NCBI RefSeq assembly: GCF_030936135.1
Contig: NC_082594.1
Location: 18,067,553 to 18,131,552, forward strand
DNA from: Gavia stellata
Taxonomy: Eukaryota; Chordata; Aves; Gaviiformes; Gaviidae
Reading direction: 5' to 3'
DNA: 64,000 nucleotides
In this document: positions 11,901 to 26,059 of the stretch, piece after piece
How the letters are laid out: the number at the start of each line of letters is the position of its first letter
How positions within the stretch are numbered: position 1 is the first letter of the stretch
Notes under the pieces: generated by a model
Database searches by the model: none
Seen by the model: the letters and a program-made list of their open reading frames with translations, nothing else
Told to the model about the DNA's origin: nothing
Program-made: the position numbers and the translations under genes

Positions 11901-14020
11901 CAGGTCTGTTCTCATTCAGGGCAGACAGGTAAAGGACTGCACAGCAACAGAGGCAGGAGGTAGCGAGCTATCTGCCTGCCACTGCAGGTCTTTCAGCTCC
12001 TAGGGAACTTCAGTGATGAAGAATGTTAGCACCCATGGATAGTGTCTCCAGGATGGATGTCAGCACAGCAAGGATCTTGAGGACATATATTCTGAGTGCG
12101 GAAAGCCAAAGTAGAACAACTTGCCCTGTATTGTTGATGTTTGCTGCTTACCAATCTTGTCCTTCTAGAAATCACTGAAAATATTGGTGAATGAGACTTC
12201 CAAATTTTAATGATCGCTGCACTCTCTCTTACAATCTTTCATTCATGTTTAGCTTTGCTTCATGCTGACTTGTTAGTAAGACCAATACTCAAAGAGAACA
12301 CAATAAGGAATGGGTGGCAGGCAGAGAAACATCACTATTTTTCAGTGGCTGATGGGTGGGATTAATCTCTTCCAACTTCAAACATCACACTACAGTCAGT
12401 GGGGAGAAAGAGTCCTCCAATTGGAAATTTATTTGACATAAAATAGACATTTACAGTTCTCTGGAAGGTATTTAGCTTTTTTATCTCCACAGTTATGTGA
12501 GATGAATATGACCAGAAAAGTCGAGGATAACAAGGAAAAATGTTTCAGAGATTACAATAGCCAAAGCATGGGCCACAAGTCACATGAACATTTATAGTTC
12601 TTGCCAGATCATAGATTCTTGTTCTCTGTCAGAGTTCATTTATTGTTAGACTTGTTATCATGTTTCTATTAAGCTTATTTTATTTTTTCATTTTTAATTT
12701 TATTGATATTAGACTTCTTTTCACAACAAGCCTAGAGTCAGAAAATACTCCTCTCATTTCTATGCAACATTTTCAACAGTACTATGAGTCAAACTACAAA
12801 CCCATGTGGTAATGTAGTTAGACAAATTAAGCATTTCTGACCCAGTAAAGATCATGTGCAGCCCTGAACACCATGGGGAAAGAAGACAACTTAAAATTAC
12901 TTCTAAGGCACCACAAATGAGAAGTAAGACAAGAAGGATGAAGAAAGGGAGACCTCAGTTTTAGTCTTTTATAGTTGGCTGCCTCCAAACTACTTTAAAT
13001 GTCAGGTCAAGAGTGAAGAAAACATCAATTCACCTGCAACAGCAGTGACCCAGTCACCCCAGGGACAATCAAGACAGTGAATAGCATTTAGGAGATTAAA
13101 TATCAGAGGTGAAAATGCAGAAATGCTGTAGAAAGTTAGCCAAAATGGATGTATTTTCATCTCAGCTTGTACATGTTCCCCCTTGTTCTGAATGGAGCCA
13201 AATTCCGGTACACAGCCTTCGTCTTTCACTGGATTTTAAAGACAGGCATTAAAAGGCAAGTTTTCCCAGTGATGCTAAACAACAGACCTTGCAGTTAATG
13301 AGTTTCTAGTGGAAGATAACTAAAAGCTAGTGGGGGATTCAGGACTATGTGCTGGCATAGGCTCTCACCACGCTCCCTTGTCCAGCCAGTATTAGCAGAA
13401 GCTATGGAGAGGCTTTTGAGCTTAACCATCTGTAAAGCTAATTTCAGCAATGACGGTCAAGGTCACAGAGGTGCAGATTACTGTGGCCACACTCTTTCAC
13501 ACAGTTAAAGCTTAAAATGCATTGCTGGCCGGAGCTGCAGTTTGAGCAGGCAAGTGCATGATAAATCCTTGCGACTATGGGCCCCTGCGCTGGCAACATC
13601 TTCGGGGCAGAGCAGTCATGACCTTTGCAACATCAGTGAAAGTTCCTTAGTGCAACGAATGCCATTTCTGGGTTGTATGGTTGAACCACCAGACTTGTGC
13701 TGACACGTACAAGGTGCTAAGGTAACAGACTAAAAATCTAGTCAGCAGTTGTTCAAAGGAAGAACAGTCTGCATTCTTGTGGAGAAATACATGAGAGGCA
13801 TTGATGGTAGAAGCTGTAGTGGAAGAACACATTCAAATCAGAAACAGAATCAATCTTATTTTTTTAACTCATTTCTGAGTGGTGGAGGAAATTTCTACAG
13901 GTGGTGGAGGAAAGACTTTGGTGCAGCAGTGTCAGAGGCATAGGCAGAGAAGTGCAGCTTTCTGTACTCAGGCCTCGATGTTCAGTGCTCTTGCATCAAG
14001 ACTGATTGATGCCCTTGTAG
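5973..14020. other. Intergenic / possible SLN 5' region, no gene seen
   Basis: No coding exon or named repeat was recognised. The non-coding SLN exon 1 may lie here but cannot be told from sequence alone. The longest frame is 251 codons on the minus strand (7687-8442). It has no recognisable domain, is composition-typical of non-coding DNA and is overlapped by a 136-codon frame on the other strand (7721-8131). Confidence 0.45.
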
Positions 14021-14182
14021 CTTGGAACATGCTGCCCAGGGAGGTGGTGGAGTCACCATCACTGGAGGTGTTCAGAAAACGTGTAGACTTTGGGACATGG
14101 TTTAGTGGGCATGGTGGTGTTGGGTTGATGGCTGGACTTGATGATCTTAATGGTCTTTTCCAACCTTAATGATTCTGTGATC
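14021..14182 (+). mobile_element. CR1 LINE 3' end fragment
   Basis: Contains CTTGGAACATGCTGCCCAGG, GAGGTGGTGGAGTCACCATC, and the CR1 3' UTR phrases GGGTTGATGGCTGGACTTGA and GATCTTAATGGTCTTTTCCA. It ends in ATTCTGTGA, the CR1 terminal octamer-type unit. It is plus-strand oriented and severely 5' truncated, at about 160 bp. Confidence 0.88.
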
Positions 14183-17100
14183 CACATGTTGAAAGTCTCC
14201 AGCAAAGGATCCAGCCATCCTGCAACAGGAATGGATGCAAAACAACAAGGGTGGCTGTGAACTTACAGCCTGTTGGTTGCAGCCTGGTAACTGGTTGTAT
14301 AAGCAAAGACAGGGTGCTTATCTGCAAAAAAGGGGAGAGTTACTCTAAAGTTATTTGTGAGAAGGAGTTTGTCCATGAGCTGTTGCTGATGTCAGGCAGG
14401 TTCTCCCCTTAATCTATCCCAGAGTGAGGTGTCTGTGTGCCCACAGCCTGGCTTAGTTCTCTTACATGAAAAGAAGTGAGTCTTTAATAAACTATGTCCT
14501 GGCACCATGTAGAAATACAATTTTTATCTCTGTGAACAACTATATCAGCACTACTGCTATGTGAGAAGCTTTCAGCTGTAACTCATACGGCAAGTTCTTA
14601 AATCTCCAGAGTCATTGATAAGGCAGCCTGTAAATACTCCCTGCGAGGAAGGTTTGCCTTTGGTTACTAGGTAGCCACTAGTTGTTGTGCCAACACACCC
14701 TGGTACTTTCAACCTACAGTGTTTGTGTGGTTTTACAGGGCTATGGGCCGATTAACCTGTTTCTGAAAGCTCACAGCCCAGCTCTGCCACCACGTGCAAG
14801 CTGCACGGCTACTCACTTGTGTGGATGCCCTTACCCCAGGTGCAGTCTGTGGTCCCTCCTTCTCTGTGGGAGAAGATGCTTCATATTTACCACGGAACAG
14901 CGAATGCAGATGCCATGGAGCAGGTGCTGCATTTCAAGAAAGCAGCACTATTTCTCCTCAGACAGATAATATCCTGCCCAAATCCTCATGACAAAGGTGT
15001 GGCAGCCACAGAGAAGTGTTAACCATTCCTGGTTGGCTACAAACACCCAGAGAGTGGGGTGATGGGGGCTGTCCTGAAGGATAGGGACTGCTGAAGAGTG
15101 CTGCAGTGGAGCAGCCTGTGCACACACCGTCTGAAAGGGGTGGAGGGGGGCACTCTCTCTGTGTGCGCCTGGAAAATGAATCCTTTGACAGCCCCACCTG
15201 AGTCCAACAAAGGAAAAACTCTGAAATTCTGGCTAAACCTTGGCCAAACTGGGCCCTCAAATACCTTTGGGAAGCCAAATAAGCAACAAATTCTAGGTGA
15301 TGCTCTACCTGTTAGTTCGAGCTTTCATTCCCTCCCATTCTCACCACTTTACAAAGGCCAACAGCAAACTTTTTGACAAAAGGGTGCAGCTTGGGTTAAT
15401 TAAAAAAATCCAAAAAACACAAAACACCATGGTGGGACATCACCCCCTCAGCTAGAAGAGCATCAGGAAGTAACCACCAGTAATGGGCAGTTTACATAGT
15501 CCAGCATCCACCATGAGAAGACAGAGAGCCCATCCCTGGGAACATGGAAAGGAATTGATGTCCCTCCCTAGCATGTGAACAGAACCAGCAAGCTGAAGCC
15601 ATAGCCTGGAACCTGTCTGGGAAAAAAAACAACAATAAAAAACAATAAAAAAACAACAGATAGAAAGCACCTGCCCTGCTTCTGGAATTGTGAAGCTCAG
15701 AGGTGGATAGGAAGCAGCATACTTCCAGCCAGGAACGACCAAAAGGAAGTATGGGGGTCTACGAACAGCATGTGTGGAGGTGAGCTCTGCATCCAGCCCA
15801 TGGCTGGTAGAGAGGAAACCACACTAAGGTGAGTATCTGTATCAGAACCAGGAATATTGTTGAATTTAAACAAAAAAGGAAGCTTATTTCTATAAATGCT
15901 TCAGAGCACGTGCCCTGGTATAAGTGTAGTTTAGCAGTCATCAATTAGTTACTGGTTTTTGCAGTAGTTTGAGTTTCTGGATGCTGTAGACAAGAACCCT
16001 CGGTTATTCAGTCGATGCCTGGGACAGGGGGAAGCCAACAGGGCTGGAAGACCTAATGCTTTTGCAAGATTTAGGTGCGCTCTACAAATGTAAATGGGGG
16101 TAATTAATAGATAAACTGCCACTAAACAGTACCTAAAATATGGCTCTGCTGGCCCGCCACACCCACAAAGACCCTCTGCAGAGAAGTGCTGACACATTTC
16201 TGGTTTATTTATTGAGCCAAATACAAGGCCAGTATTAATTAGCCTCACTCCAGCGAGAAATTCCACAATCCTCATATTAAAACATTTTATTCCAAGAGCC
16301 AAAACCAAGTGAGAGACACCCCTTAGCAAAAGCAGTATTGTTTTTATGGGTTTGAGGTGGTCGGAGGAGCTCTGGCACGATTAACGCAGCGTTTGTAGTG
16401 TTTATTTTTCAAATTGCGCACATCCAGCATTCCAACGATAGGCTGAGCTGGGTTTGCATAACACTACCAAGTAACTGTAGCAACCCAAATAAGTCATTGG
16501 TTCCTGAGAAAAGCATGAACTACAATAGCAAACACGATCTTAAGTAGCCATGTTCTAATCAACTTTCCTTCCTACCCAAGTTTGTGTGGTGCTAGCCAGC
16601 CCATGAAGGATCTCATCTTTCTCTCATTGAATTCAAGAGGAATCTTGCTATGGGTTTTAACCCGGGCCGGACTGAGCACATGGTGGCATTGCTTTGCATT
16701 TATTAGGACAAACAGAGCTAATAAGCACTGGAGTGACATGATGGGAAGGGCAGGCAGGAGCAAATCCCCACTCAGCACTGATTCACCCTTCATCTTTGAG
16801 GCGTTTATACAAAGCCAAAGAGACTCAAGAAGTCTCTAATGACTTTCTAGTCATTGACCCTGGGTGAGTGGAATGAAATCTGAAATGAACTTTGGCTCTA
16901 GACAATGCAGACCAGAGTTTTGTATCGAACTAATGAAAAGAAATTGTTATTCTTTCTCAGTGCACTGTACTATTATGGAATAAATGAGAAAAAGTCAGAC
17001 ATAGATACTCTCAACAATCCAGCAACCCTCTCCCTCTCTTGCTCCAGGTTACCAAATGCAGCTGAGCTTTAGGGACTGTCAGGATCTAATCCAGAAAAAA

Positions 17101-20100
17101 AAGTTTGAACAGCCAAATTGTGGAACAGCCCAAACTAGCACCCTTAGTCTGGGCTCCCCCAGTGCTTCTTTCCTCTTGCTTGATCAAAATCCACATCTGT
17201 TATCATCAGCCATTTGGATGTTGCTCTCCCAATCTGTTTTGCTAGACGTATGTTCGTCTGGGTTCTTAACAAGACAAGTCTTAAGAGTGAACAACAACTT
17301 TTAACAGGACTACTGGCCAGTAATGTATTGGGAGCAAAGTCTTTTAACACTAGATAGCTACAACACTAAGGTTAAGCTTCCTCTTTTGTTTGTGATAAAT
17401 AATCCTTGCCCTCTTCTTGTCTTAGTAATCACACTTTGTGCATCACTGATGAACAGTTAAATCCACTTTTTCATTTCTACAAAATCAATTAACACATCTC
17501 AGCATGAGCAGATGGAGGCTTTGTTACCTGAGGGTATACAACTGCAGACAAATAGCAGCAAGTGAGCAGCACACAGACACCTACGTTTATGCCTACAAAC
17601 ATGAGTGTGATACGGCTAAGGGAAAAAAAACAAGGGCATTCACTCCCTGCCCATCTATCATACCTTTCCTTGGGAAGATCATACTCTCTACTAACACTTT
17701 ATCATTCATTCCCTTCTCTGAAACAGGAAACTACTTATTTTACCCTCTCAGGGCTTGATTAAGCAACTACTAATACCAAACCTGGGCATTACCAAACCAG
17801 CTGTCAGCAAGGCTTTCTCTGGACCAGCCACAGACATAATCCTGCAGCAGTGAACAGCTGACCTGCCAGCGCGCTGTCAGTGTTTATGGCAGCTAGAGCC
17901 AGACATCCCTCCTTCCCTCCACCCTTGGGTGCGCTGCTCTGTGCTAGCCATTTTGCACGATGCAAATGCTTGCACAGGGGGTTACAAGATGCTCTGCTTG
18001 AAAGTGCCATGTTGAAAGCATTGGCTGAATGCGCTTCTGGCATCTGCCCCCCTGAAGACTCTTCCATTTCTTCTTGACTGGAAGAGGTGTTATCTGCCAT
18101 CTTCCAGATCTTCATGGATCACAGGAGACACTTTCCAGATAGGAGGTCTGGCTAAACTAGCAGCAAGCACACATTCCTACCCCATCGTAACTCCTCCCTG
18201 CCAGAGAGTGTCAGGGACGCAGGTCAGTGCACTCTTTGACTTGGCTTGATAATATTAACAAAATCAGTACTTTGCCCATAAGACCTAGCAACCGTCTGAC
18301 ACCTAATAGACCACTCAGGCTGGATGACATGACATTGACCTGTGTCAACCCTGGCTAACAAAAATATCTTTTAATCCAGCAGGAACAGCCAGGGAAGCAT
18401 GTTCTGATCCTCTGCAGAGCTCCTGTGGGGCTCGCTACATTCTTGGAGAGAAGTGTCAATCTGTGCCAGGTCAGACAAGAAACTCATCATCCCAGGAAAC
18501 AGTAGAGGGATGTTGCTTCATTATCTTGAGCTAAAGTTCAGTTTTTCCACCCCGACACGCTGGCAGGGGTTGATGTTGTTGATGATTACCTGGGCAATGA
18601 GGGCACACAAACGTTGCTAGCTCGTGTTGTTTTCTATGTGCAGTCCTCCTTGTAATAAGAAATTATTGGTTATGCGCCAATTATTTTCTGAGGTTTGCCA
18701 GCACGTGGCTTGGGTATGACCAGCCTGGGGGAAGGGGAGGTGCTGGGGAAATGTCAGCCAAGGAGCAATGGAGAAGTAAGAGAGCGTGTGTGTGCATAGA
18801 AGGGCGGGTAGGATGCGAGGGATACTCTGAGCCAAGGAGCTTGCTTGCTCCCCGCCAGAGGCATGACTGTGCATGCCCTTGCCTGCCTACTCTCTCCCAA
18901 GGCATTTGACTTGGAAGAAAAAGAAGGTCTTGCCCTGGCAGTGCCCTAAGAAAGAGAATGCATTAAACCTCGTTGCAAGAAAAAGTTGCCAAGCAGAGGC
19001 CTAGTCAAATTCAGGGAAACTGGTGACAGGGAAGTCACAGTGTCTTAGAAAATGGTGTTGGGCCCAAAGTACTTACAAAGAGGTTAGTAGCACTCAGGAA
19101 CCATGTCCAGCAAGAACAGGGGTGAATGTGTCTGGAGATGGATGCAGGGAACAGAGCTTTCTGCATCCAGCCACAAATATTTTTGAACAGGATTGACCCC
19201 ACCGCCAGTTTTCACTTGGTCAGCAGTGGTACCTAAAATGGGATTTACCGTTATGTCTGGCCAGGGCTAGTACTTCTAACCAGGCAAAACAGAGCCAGTT
19301 TGGAAATGTCAGGGAAATGCACACAATTTGGGGCAGAAAACTGCAAATAAAAACACAATTGTGTAAATAACTGGGTTTTACCAACTAATCTCAAAATCCC
19401 TTCTTCAGCAGAAATTCAGACTATTACAGATTTAAAAGTGTAGCAGGTGAGAGCACAAAAAGCCCGCCCCAGTTTTAGTCTGCAGAGACTGTTTCTAAGA
19501 TCAGGGTTATCTGTGCTGTTTCTCTTCCCTCAAAACACTCCTCTGGTCTTCAGTCCATAAACACTCAGCCCAGATCCAGGTTATCTTAATTGTTCAAGCT
19601 ACGAATTTCATAAATGCCTTTGGCACTTTAGCAGACCCATGCCTGTAAAATAATTGTAATCTGAGTAAGAAATATTGCTGATCCCACCTACGAATCTAAC
19701 TTTGGATTTGGGTTGCAATCTCAGTACCACATGTCTTGTCCAAAACACATCACAGAAGCCATGCAGGAGGTGATGAGTTTTCTGATCGGCCTTCTGAGTA
19801 CACAACGGAGATGAAAATTGCAGCCATCTGTCTGCAGCATGCCCAGCACCCCCCCGAGTGTCTCCATGGAGTACCTGGATGCATGAAGTCCTGTCCCCAT
19901 GGAGGAAGATTTGTCTTTTTGAAATCAAGAAGTCCTTTTTCAAGACTCAGTGCCCACCGGTTCTGAATTTCTGCCACATTCAGTGCTCTATACTTTTTAT
20001 TCCCTTTATGTTGTGTTTGATTTAGAAATTTCAGATTCCCATCCCAGGTTAGCAAGTTGCACATGACACAGCAAGCAAGGGAAAAGGCGTTGTATTATTT

Positions 20101-23100
20101 GATCTCAGTCCCACCAGGCTTAGCATAAAAACAAAAGTATCTTCTGTAGGAGGCAAGCTCTTTGACTGGGTCATGATCCAAGCATTTTGGACTGATGTGA
20201 CAGCCCAGCTGTTACACCGATTCCTTTGGCAGGAGGTCTTAATCCCATAGCATAGGTTGGCCACATCAGCTCGGTTTTAGCATCATGTTTAGGACAAAGC
20301 ACGGCTTGCCGCACCTGACCTTTATCTTCCCACGTGGCTAAGTGCAAATCCTCATTTACTGGCTTGCTGAAACTTTAGCTAAGCTCCAGTTTAAAAAAAA
20401 AGAAAAGTGGGACAGGATCACCTACCCATAAATTTGTCAGGCCTGTGTCTCTGCTGCTCCTCCTCTTCTCAACAAAGCCTTCAGGCACACAGGGAGGAGT
20501 GGAGGGCTCTGCTCCCCTCAAGATCCCAGAGACTTCTCCCCTGCCAGGATGCCCTCTGTTTCTGTGCTCCCCACTAGTCCCAGAGGTCCCACCTGTACTA
20601 GTTAAAATACAAAAACCACCCACCTAGGACACACATTTGGCTGAGCCCCAAGGATGCGGTATCAGACTGTGCCCATGCACGGCTCGGGGCAGTGTGATGC
20701 CAGGACCCTTCAATGGAGGCAGTTTAGATGTGATCACCCCATTTTAAGAGGGAAGAGGACTTAGCCACGCGCACAGCAGCTGGGCCATGCCTCCTGCTCT
20801 CAGGGCAGAGCGCTGCCCCTGGCCGGTTTTATTTAGTGGCACAGACACAGCCGCACAGGACTAACACCGTGCCAGGCTGGTCAGACTCGGCATAGCCTGA
20901 CCTGCCCTTGCTTGTGTTCCCTGCCCATCTCCCCAGGTGTCCTCCCTTGGTAGACCTCGCTGGATGTTTATTTGGGTGCTTTTGAGCTGAGACATAAAGC
21001 AAAGCATTAAATTGTGCCTGGGAGAGCAGCAGCAGCTCTGTGTATTGGCGATGCAGGAGAGGGGCAGGGTTGAGGCAGCCATGGCAGCACACGGGAATCC
21101 CAGCAGAAGGGATCCGTGCTATTAACGGTGCCGCAAGGGAACAGCTGTTCTGATTATGGTCCGTGAAATAGTCACAAAATAAACTTCTGGCATTTAATAG
21201 CATGTCACCTTCTGGGATTAATGAAGCACTAGAAGAACTGTAAGGTCACAGTCCTGCAGCAAAGAGTGGCTCTGAAGGAAAGCCACTGCTCTTCTCAGCT
21301 GCTTTGATTTGTAGTCCACAGGCATGTAGTTGAGAAGCCTTTTGTGCCAAGCATTGTTCAGACACAGGATTAGGAGTGGACACATGTGCAGACCTGGGGA
21401 AATAGGTGCCAAGCCCAGCCAGGTCTCACCACTCGCTCAGAAGGACAGACAGAGGCTTGTCCTTGCTGGGGAAATTGTTAGGGGCTTGAATGCTCCTGGG
21501 TTTTGTACATCCATGCAGGCTACATGAGCATTCCCTCTTCCTAAGCTGGCCTGTGGACTTGTCCAGCCTCCCATGCCCTGTTGATGTTTAATATCCACTT
21601 CCTAGGGCAGGCAGAGAAGAGACTCATGGCTGGGGCAGCCGGAGCAGCACAAGATGGAGCACGTCACGGCTCCAGCACCCTCACGGCCTCTGTTGCTGCA
21701 GTGCACGACAGGCAAACAGCACCACTGGACTGAGCACAGACAAAGCATTGCACCAATGCCAGCGCTTGTGCTACTGGCACACCACCCCAGTAGAGGAAGG
21801 TGTTCAGTAATTCAAACATCGTTGCAGTGCCCTTTGGAAGCAGCGTGAGAACGGGACCCTGGGGAATTGCCCAGTACCCGAGGAGCCTATGCTATGATTT
21901 CATGGTGATGTAAAAGTCAAAACTTAGTTAGGCAAGTTCAGGCAGTCAAACTATGGGAATCTTATGGCATTTTCCTGCCTGCAATGTAGATACACTAATC
22001 AGTGCATAACCGAGGAGGCAAATCATTCATAGCTCCTCTGCTAATTTCAAGTGTTTATAAAGGGCAGCATGTTATACAGGTGGAAATTTGTACTAGGAGG
22101 CACACAGATACTGCACCAGAGGAATATTCTGGCTTCTGCCACAGAAAGCTAATGCAAGCAGAGTGATGACCCCTACTTCGTGAACCAAAAAGCCAATTCC
22201 CACCAGCCATTCAGCTTAGCTAGTACATTACAACCTAAAACCACCTTGGTGGCAGGAAGGCAGTAAGAGGAGGCAGGTCTTTCACCTGGCTATGGTACAT
22301 CCCAGATTTCCTCAATCTGCATAATCCCAGAAAATGTCAGGAGTATTAAACTGGCTGCACTGAGGTTTGGATGCACCATTTTCCATTAGGAACATTCTCT
22401 CCAAGCTTTTGGGTTTTTTTTAACACAGTTTTATTTTGCTAAAAACCATTTGAGCTAAGAAAGCCCTGGAGAAAATCACCGACACCTTGAGTGAGATTTT
22501 AAAATGTCTGTTCTCCCATCTCCCTCTTGGTAGGACCGGGGAGGAATTATTCACAGTTTATTTCTCACTGCCTTTCATAAGAACTGTTCACTGAGGTGAT
22601 GAACATTTACATAAATTCATCTGATCTGTAAGTACTGTACTATTTCTTAGTTTTCCTATTCATTCATGGGCAAATGTGAAAATTTCAGTAGAGAAGCAGT
22701 TAGTGTTTACTGCAAATTGTAGCTGCAGTGTGCCCAGGGATAAACAGCACAGCTGGCAAAATAACCTCCCTCTAGGGCCTGATTTAAACCCCAGGAAAGC
22801 CAGAGAGACTCTTCCATGCTTTTTAGTTCAAGAAATACTTATTCTGTCCATCTCTTGGACCTTTTATAGTCTTGTAAAATTTGGACGGGCCTGCAGGCCA
22901 AGACATCGCAAAAAATGGAAAATATTTTCAGGTCTGCTTATTTCATTTGGACAAAAATCTTTGAAATAAGGGTTTGGATGCTTTATTGCAAAGAGACAGA
23001 AAGAAGAAAGCTTGGAACAATTACTTCTACCAAAAAAAGAAAAAATATTTTTTTCCATTCAGAAGCCTGTTATTTGTTTACTTTATCTACAGCAAGTCCT

Positions 23101-26059
23101 TTTCTTTGAATTTCAAAGCTTCTGAGTATCACTAAAGACCAAGCTATATTTTTTCCATTTGATAAATGGCATACTGGAAAGCTGTTTGCTATAAATAGTT
23201 CATGGACAATGGAACAGTTGCATTGGCTCTTCTTTGTTCCTAGATAATTTCAGAGGAGATGGGGAAAAAAAGGTGAGAAAGAAATATACAGAAAACCAGC
23301 ATGATATTTTCTTTGCTCACCTGTCTGTGTAAGACTTAGGGGTATACAGCCAAAGTGCATCTTCAGCCTAACAAGACCAATCTTTCTGAGATCCCCAGCA
23401 GCCAGTGGAGAGAGAGGTCTAACTCAGCCTCTTTGGAGACCCTTCCACGGGGTCTCAGCCGGTGCAGGCCACCGTGGACAGGGAGGTGGTGGGCAGAGGG
23501 ATGGCGCTAGGGCAGACTGTTGCCTTGGTCCCAACCACCCCTGGTTGGGAGGGTCTAACCTGCAGCCCTTTGGGAATGGGGAGGGAGTTTCTTGAGTGTA
23601 CCTTGTCGGCTCTGGTGCCTGCACGAGCCCTTCTCAGGGGCACGAGGCTCCCTGCGTGCCTGGCACTTTCAAGGAAGGTAGAATCTCGCTGCAATTTGAC
23701 TCTACGCAGGTCTGGGAAAGCTTTGGTGAAGTCTGCAGAGGCCAGAAAAGCCAAGAAGAAATTCCTGAGAGTGCTGAAGGGCTGGGGTAGCTTTTCCTTA
23801 ATACAGCTTGAGTTCTCCAACTTCCACAGGTCATCTGCTTCAGTCTCAGGTGGAGATGAATAGAAAAAGGGCATCTGTGTGGGTATGTATAAGCCCAAGA
23901 CATTCAAATTTCCAGCTGCCTTAGTCCAAAGACATAGACAAGTAGCTTTTCTCACTGCTCTTAGAGATGGAGAAGAACCTGAAGGAATACTTTCATGCAC
24001 TGGACACTGTTAAGGATGCCAAAATAGCCCTCAGCTGCCTGTTGTAAGCATTTTATTCCAATGCAAACTTGCTCCTGAAAGTCCACAGCCATGGAGCAAG
24101 ATGCTTGCAGCAAGGAGGGAAGGAGGTCTAGATATGAAGCCTGGGAGTTCATGCAGGATTCACCACTAACCCCTTTGTTGTGACTGAAAATTGCAATCCA
24201 AAACCAGCAGGGATCAGTCTCACGTGGAAAAGTTATGTTACAAAATATTTGTATTGTGCATATACTTTATGTACTGTAAATATCTCTGTAACAATCTAAT
24301 AAAGCTTTTTTTAAAAGTCTATTTCAAAATTATATTTTTAAAAAGAAACATATCATCCACAAATTCCCTGCCCTTGCTCTACGTAGCAACTTTGATTTCC
24401 CTATTATATTGGTACTGTGGCTCTTCTATGTTTGTGGATTTGAGTCTTCTACCAGAGTTTCGGAGCTTGTCACAGGCTGTGGGCAAATAATCTGAAGCCC
24501 TTGGTGTTTTCAGAGAGGTAAAGGACAGATTCCAGTAATTTATAGAGGAATGAAAGCTAATGTTCATGGAAGCAGAATTCCAGGGAGAGTTTGGCTTTTC
24601 AATCATTAGGCCTTGCTAGAGCAGCATTTGAAGTATTCTTTACAGCTTGCAGTTATAGATATTCACACCAGCCCCGTTCCAACATAGGCTTGAGGCTTGG
24701 CAGGTTTCCCAGATCATTGTTGTGCAGCCTCAACCAACCACGGTACAACGTACAGCCAGAGCCCACTGCGGACAACGCAGCCAGGGCAGCATCATGCCAC
24801 CACTGCTGTGGTGTCTGGGGCTCTGAAGTTCCCCCCATAGCCATCCCTGGCATGTGCATCCATCCCTGCCGCAGGACACCTGTCAGCTCTTGCTTCAAAA
24901 TCTCATTAAGGAATAGCTGGGCATTATCTGATCCCAGAAGGAATTGTTTGGATGAATTATTTCTACAGTGAGGATCCTGCAGTATAACCTTTCAGCTGAA
25001 GTTTTGTGCCCTTACTCTTCCAGGCATGGAAAGCAAGAGAACACATCGAGAAGGATTAGGAGGATTAAATGACTCTTCACTGAGGGGGCTGGTTAAATAA
25101 TCTGCTGTCACGTTCAGGTCAAGGAAGCCCTTGTCTGGCTGCCAAGAGGCAACCCCAAAATGGACACAGCTGATGAAATTGGACTAAACAACAAAAAATA
25201 ACCCTGTAAGTGGTCTGGGCCTGAAAAAACATCTCTTCACATACATAGAAGCAAAAGTGTCTTAACACATGTTAAAAGTGCCTTAATTATTCAGTGGAAA
25301 GAATGCAGATGTGCAATTTGCTGGGTGTTTGCAGCCAAGCAGACATTAACAATTGCATTTAAATACCCCACAGGAGGGCACTTTCCCTTGAGTGCCTTCT
25401 GAGAGCTGCACACCTATTTGAAGTTTAAGGAGCTGGGGCAAGAGAAAGAAAGCTCAACAGTGACAGTGGCTTTTAAATCCCAACCTCTTTTCTGCCCAGT
25501 GGCAAAAAATTAATAATAAATTAGATGTACAACCCTGGGGGGTGGCCGTTCCATGCACCCACAGCCTGGCTGGGTGCCGAGCTACCCAGAGACATGGAGC
25601 CACACTGCAGCATCCCATCAAGTGTTTAAGTGCATGTTTAGCTGTACATGAGTGTGGAATTATTGCTGGAGGTGACTTGGAAATTACATTTATATCCACA
25701 TTTTAAGGAAAGGTACAGCACTGAAGAAATTCTCAGGGTGGAGTACGGCAGTTATGCAAGGGCTCCATCCCACAGAAGTTCCCTAGGCAGCCTTAGGTGT
25801 TGGCAACACCAGGGGAGCTTGGTGTGCTGACTCTAAGAGAAACTGTACAGAGGGTGGAGCGGAGTGGAGACACTGTGGCCAGGCTCTGTGATAAGAAGGG
25901 AACTGGAAGGTACTATGAAACAATGAGATGGAGACTCACCCTTATAATTAGGATACGTACCTGGTCAAAGACAATGCTACTGTACAAAGATACAATAACC
26001 TGTGTAATGGTGTGTAGTGGAGTACCTGGGAATGGGCCCACAGTCTGTCACTGTTTTGA
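14183..26059. other. Intergenic, no gene seen
   Basis: Long stretch without recognisable exons. Frames of up to 181 codons (23455-24000, minus) show no domain or conserved motif and overlap frames on the opposite strand. One possible MIR-like SINE remnant is listed separately. Confidence 0.5.
20730..20825 (+). repeat. Possible MIR-like SINE remnant
   Basis: The order CACCCCATTTTAAGAGG, then GAGGACTTAGCCACGCGCACAGCAG, then GGGCAGAGCGCTG follows the layout of MIR/CORE-SINE elements ('ccccattttacaga ... acttgcccaaggtcacacagc ... ggcagagc'). It is heavily diverged and only a profile search could confirm it. Confidence 0.33.

Noticed and set aside
23189..23198. Perfect CTATAAATAG (MEF2/TATA-like) site as a muscle enhancer of SLN
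   Set aside because: A 10-mer of this degeneracy is expected several times by chance in 64 kb, and it is 17 kb from SLN with no supporting cluster.
23455..24000. 181-codon minus-strand frame as a gene
   Set aside because: No domain, no splice context, and overlapping frames of 133 and 64 codons on the other strand. Composition looks like ordinary intergenic DNA.
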